Assembly (NCBI GenBank): GCA_941918925.1
Contig: OW799233.1
Span: forward strand, 7,804,001 to 7,868,000
DNA length: 64,000 bases
Source: Phyto melanocephala
Lineage: Eukaryota > Arthropoda > Insecta > Diptera > Rhinophoridae
Direction: 5' to 3'
Shown: in pieces, positions 61,099 through 64,000 of the stretch
Layout: each line of letters opens with the position of its first letter
Numbering within the stretch: position 1 is the first letter of the stretch
Translations under genes and position numbers: made by a program
Notes under the pieces: generated by a model
Seen by the model: the letters and a program-made list of their open reading frames with translations, nothing else
The model's database searches: none
What the model was told of the DNA's origin: nothing

Positions 61099-61971
61099 CA
61101 CGGCACTTTACAGAAAAAAAAACAAAACACGCAATAGTATGTAAATCAAATCTGATGTCAAAAATATAATCCAATGCAATATTTTCTAAATAATTGTAAT
61201 TCTAGGGTAATGTATAATGCATTAAAAAGAATGATGATTGTGACTTACTAAAATTCATTTGTGATATTGTGGCATTCATAAGTGCAATTACAATTTCTAT
61301 TTGTTTCCAAATGAAATAAAAAAAAAACACGATAATATCACTCTGTGTTATTATATCTCTGTTTTACATAATTTAGTTATCAGTTGTTTAAAATACAAAA
61401 TAATTCATTAAATTATTGCATAGACGCCCTCTTTTTTTCTACAGACATAAATAAGTACATACATACATATGTATGTATGTATGTATGTGAATATTGAATA
61501 ATTTAAACAAATTAAAAAACAAACATTTCGAAAAGATAAATCTATAAAATAAAAATTTTTGTTAAAAAGATAAAAGATATTGTGAATTGGAATTAAAATT
61601 TAGAATTAAAGTTTTTACCATGAAAATTTCATTCCCACCGAAGTGAATTTATTTGAAACATTCCTGTTGTGAATATGAAGTGAAATTTTTTCCCATTGCA
61701 CTTCCATTCGCACCGAAGTGAATTTAACGTTGAATTTTTGTTTGCTTTATTAAACAGCTATTCAAGAATGTAAGCTTTCAATGCACATTGTATGCAATGA
61801 AGAAGAAAAAAAGCGTAGATATCTTTGGAGAATTTTTTCAAAGGGAATAATATTCACGAAGGGGTGAATTAACAATCAGCTTATACCCGGAATGTTTTTG
61901 CCGCACACAAATCACATACATGATTTAATACATTAAAATAATAAAATTATGTACTAAATAATATAATAATA
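61099..61971. other. Elp1 intron 5, no further feature
   Basis: AT-rich. TATG tract at about 61455-61490. A short direct repeat (attcnnaccgaagtgaattt) occurs at about 61632 and 61708. Confidence 0.55.
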
Positions 61972-62541
61972 CAAGCTGACCCCGGCAAACGTTGCTTTGC
62001 CATATAAATTTTTTCTAGGAAATATTTTTTACATAAAAAAACGTAAACCATGTGTGTTCTACGGTATGCAGATCTATCTTAGTTTAAAATTTCATCGAAG
62101 TTATTACGTTATTTAGGTGAGGCATAAATTGTCCCTTGTGATGAGTCACCCTAAATATTTAGGAGTATGAATAATAGATGTTGACCAATTCTTAAACGTT
62201 TATTTCTGCAGTGGCTTGATTATAAATTGTATACAATTTAAAGAAAAATACTAAAAACTATATCGATGTAAGTACATAATTAAAAAAAGTGGGCGTCAAA
62301 GTAGGCGTGGTAAAAAAAAGTATTCTAATAATCATACGAGACTGTTAGTTATATTATGTGAAAATTCAAGAAGATCGTACCAACAGTCTGGCCTATCTGA
62401 GGGGGCGTGAAAAAAGGCGTGGGATTGAGGGGTAAAAAAAATAGATGTTGACCCGATATGCACACAAAACTTCATGAAAATCGGGCGAGCCATTTCGGAG
62501 GAGATTAACACCACGACACAAGAATTTTATATATTAGAAGA
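61972..62541 (-). mobile_element. Helitron-like family 2 element
   Basis: On the minus strand it begins TCTTCTAATATATAAAATTC after A. It ends with hairpin GGCAAAGCAACGTTTGCC (6-bp stem) and then GGGGTCAGCTTG before T. The interior contains cccgattttcatgaagtttt and repeated gggcgtg blocks. The hairpin just before the CT-type end and the A/T flanks are Helitron features. Its layout parallels the H family (AGCAACG in the hairpin, GCCGGG after it) but the sequence is distinct. No coding sequence. Confidence 0.8.
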
Positions 62542-63101
62542 TACAACGAAAATTTTAGAAAAATAATTTATGTGAATTAACATTAATTGAAAATATTTAA
62601 GAAAAAAAAAATAATTAAATTTTTTTATTAAAAAATAAAATTTTTAATAGAGTTGTTTTAAAATAAAATTAAAAAAATCCTTTTAAAATTCCGTTAATTC
62701 ATCATTGCACTGCATCATAATGTGAATTTTCATAACTTTAAATAAACAAGTAAATCAAACCTGTGACAGCACTTGCAAATTTTTGAAAAAAAGAAAATTT
62801 GTTGCAGCGTGTTCCACCTGCTGTTGTGTTACGAATAGACACAAGATTTTTAAAATATCAGGTGATTTATCGTGTGGTTTGATTTATAATACATAATAAA
62901 ACACATAAATTTGAAAATGAACTGAACAACTGAGAATGGCGACTGGTATCTCGTAAATAACACGAGTAATGTTTTATATTGAAATTTTAAATTTTAGGCT
63001 ATAAGTTCAATGCGATAACGGCAGAATATCAAGGAAAAATTAGTCATCCGATACTAGCTGAGTGGAATGCATTTTCGAAACCAGCTACGGTTTCATCATC
63101 A

Positions 63102-63211
63102 GGGGGCAAATTACAGCATTCGAACGTGATAGAAATTCGAAAATTCTTATTAGCGAACTCGATTGTTCGAGTAAAATTTCGATCGTGATCGAATGCCGTA
63201 ATTTGGCCCCA
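63102..63211. mobile_element. Palindromic MITE, 110 bp
   Basis: The left arm GGGGGCAAATTACAGCATTC is mirrored by the right arm complement GGGGCCAAATTACGGCATTC. The arms extend about 38 bp each and leave a short middle. No coding sequence. Confidence 0.6.
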
Positions 63212-63255
63212 GCACTATTTTGATCAGAACTACAGGTGTTGTGTGTAAATATCAA

Positions 63256-63700
63256 CTATTTAAGTCAATATTGTATTTAATTGCTTTTTGTTCCAAAATG
63301 TCATTCGTATCTGGCTTTTCCCTAAAGACCTCAAACTTTATATATCCCCAGAGAGAATAGTCCAACGGTGTGATATCGCACCATCTAGGTGGTCAATTTA
63401 AATTAAGTGCTTATCTAAATGATTTCTCAGCAAGTTAATTTTTTCACGCGCTGTATGGCTCGTAGCGCCGTCTTATTAAAACTGGAGCTCACCGAGGCCA
63501 AGCGCTTGAATTTCAGTAAGCACATACTCTGTTAAACTGGAACGATAACGGTTACCATTGAAGGTAACATTCTGATTTGCCTCATTTAAAAAAAAAAATT
63601 TTTTGGACCAATGATTTCAACAGTCCATAAATCATCCCATATCGTTATTTTTAATGGATACTAGCACGGTCTGCGGTCGACTTATTCGACCGTAATCTAT
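63256..63700 (-). pseudogene. Mariner-like transposase remnant
   Basis: On the minus strand the text runs NVTFNGNRYRSSLTEYVL (near 63510-63570), then DGATSHTAREKINLLRNH (near 63420-63470), then PRWCDITPLDYSLWGYIKFE (near 63330-63390). These are the regions around the second and third catalytic Asp in DD41D-type or related mariner transposases. Stops replace the QQ before the DGAT motif and break the frame between blocks. Element ends were not located. It lies in the last Elp1 intron. Confidence 0.75.
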
Positions 63701-63995
63701 TTAGTTGTAAATGTGTTCAGACACAAAAAACACTCTTCACAAAAACAATCACGTCACCAACATTACCGTCAATTTTGATACAACGTCAAAACTGTCTTAA
63801 CACGACGTTGACTGTTATAAGTGAATAATGTGCTGGCAAGTTCTTAAAAGAAATCAAAATTTACCACAGATTAAGAGTTAATATATTTATAAACATCAAA
63901 AACCTTTTGATGTTTCTCAAAATAATATCAATTTGTTACAATTTTTAACATTTTTACAATCATAAAAACTACGAAGAAATTTTCTTTCATTACAG

Positions 63996-64000
63996 ATCCC
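63996..64000 (+). CDS. Elp1: Probable start of the last Elp1 exon
   Basis: The window ends ttctttcattacag|ATCCC, a strong acceptor. The phase fits: G from the previous exon plus AT gives GAT (Asp), then CCC (Pro). The known end of Elp1 proteins is a short tail after this point, so a small final exon is expected. The assignment rests on splice signal and phase only. Confidence 0.5.

Noticed and set aside
62998..63180. Phase-compatible open stretch after an attttag acceptor as the last Elp1 exon
   Set aside because: The acceptor is weaker, the translation runs into the palindromic MITE at 63102 and does not resemble an Elp1 tail. The acceptor at 63995 fits better.

Overview
The window looks like nuclear DNA of a higher fly (Diptera, Brachycera), probably a calyptrate such as a blow fly. 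Basis: it is very AT-rich, has many short TATG/ACAT microsatellites, short GT-AG introns, and two metazoan genes with insect-style structure (Csk and Elp1). Most of the rest is transposon debris of kinds common in flies. The species is inferred, not proven. No bacterial-type operon, CRISPR array, rRNA or tRNA gene was recognised.

Left part, minus strand (1-23402): the 5' half of Csk, the tyrosine kinase that restrains Src-family kinases. Five coding exons can be joined in phase: 23402-22226 (ATG), 4479-3617, 1933-1281, 554-335 (SH2 domain) and 266-1 (end of SH2, linker and kinase N-lobe, running off the left edge). They encode about 1059 residues, of which about 890 ahead of the SH2 domain are a low-complexity Asn/Gln/Ser/Thr-rich extension. 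One intron is 17.7 kb and full of transposons. A palindromic NRF1/Erect-wing-type site at 36812-36825 marks a possible distant Csk promoter.

Right part, plus strand (56573-64000): Elp1, the scaffold subunit of the Elongator tRNA-modification complex, in five exons giving about 1246 residues. A short last exon probably starts at 63996 after a 3.3-kb transposon-filled intron and continues beyond the window. Csk and Elp1 are divergently arranged with about 33 kb between their ATGs. Nothing in the sequence suggests a shared pathway.

Between and inside the genes is a dense mosaic of mobile elements. It includes six copies of a Helitron-like family with a variable number of internal hairpin-bearing repeats, and a second Helitron-like family. 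There are remnants of several mariner lineages (one DD41D copy keeps near-identical 55-bp inverted ends), a hAT element with an 8-bp target duplication, and a PIF/Harbinger derivative nested in a head-to-head LTR-retrotransposon fragment. A widespread repeat with termini like TATACCCTTCACC, many small inverted-repeat MITEs, a LINE reverse-transcriptase fragment and a few unrecognised coding-like remnants make up the rest. Stretches not listed are AT-rich with no recognisable feature. I see no convincing new multi-gene system; the most unusual structures are the nested and composite transposons and the Helitron-like family.
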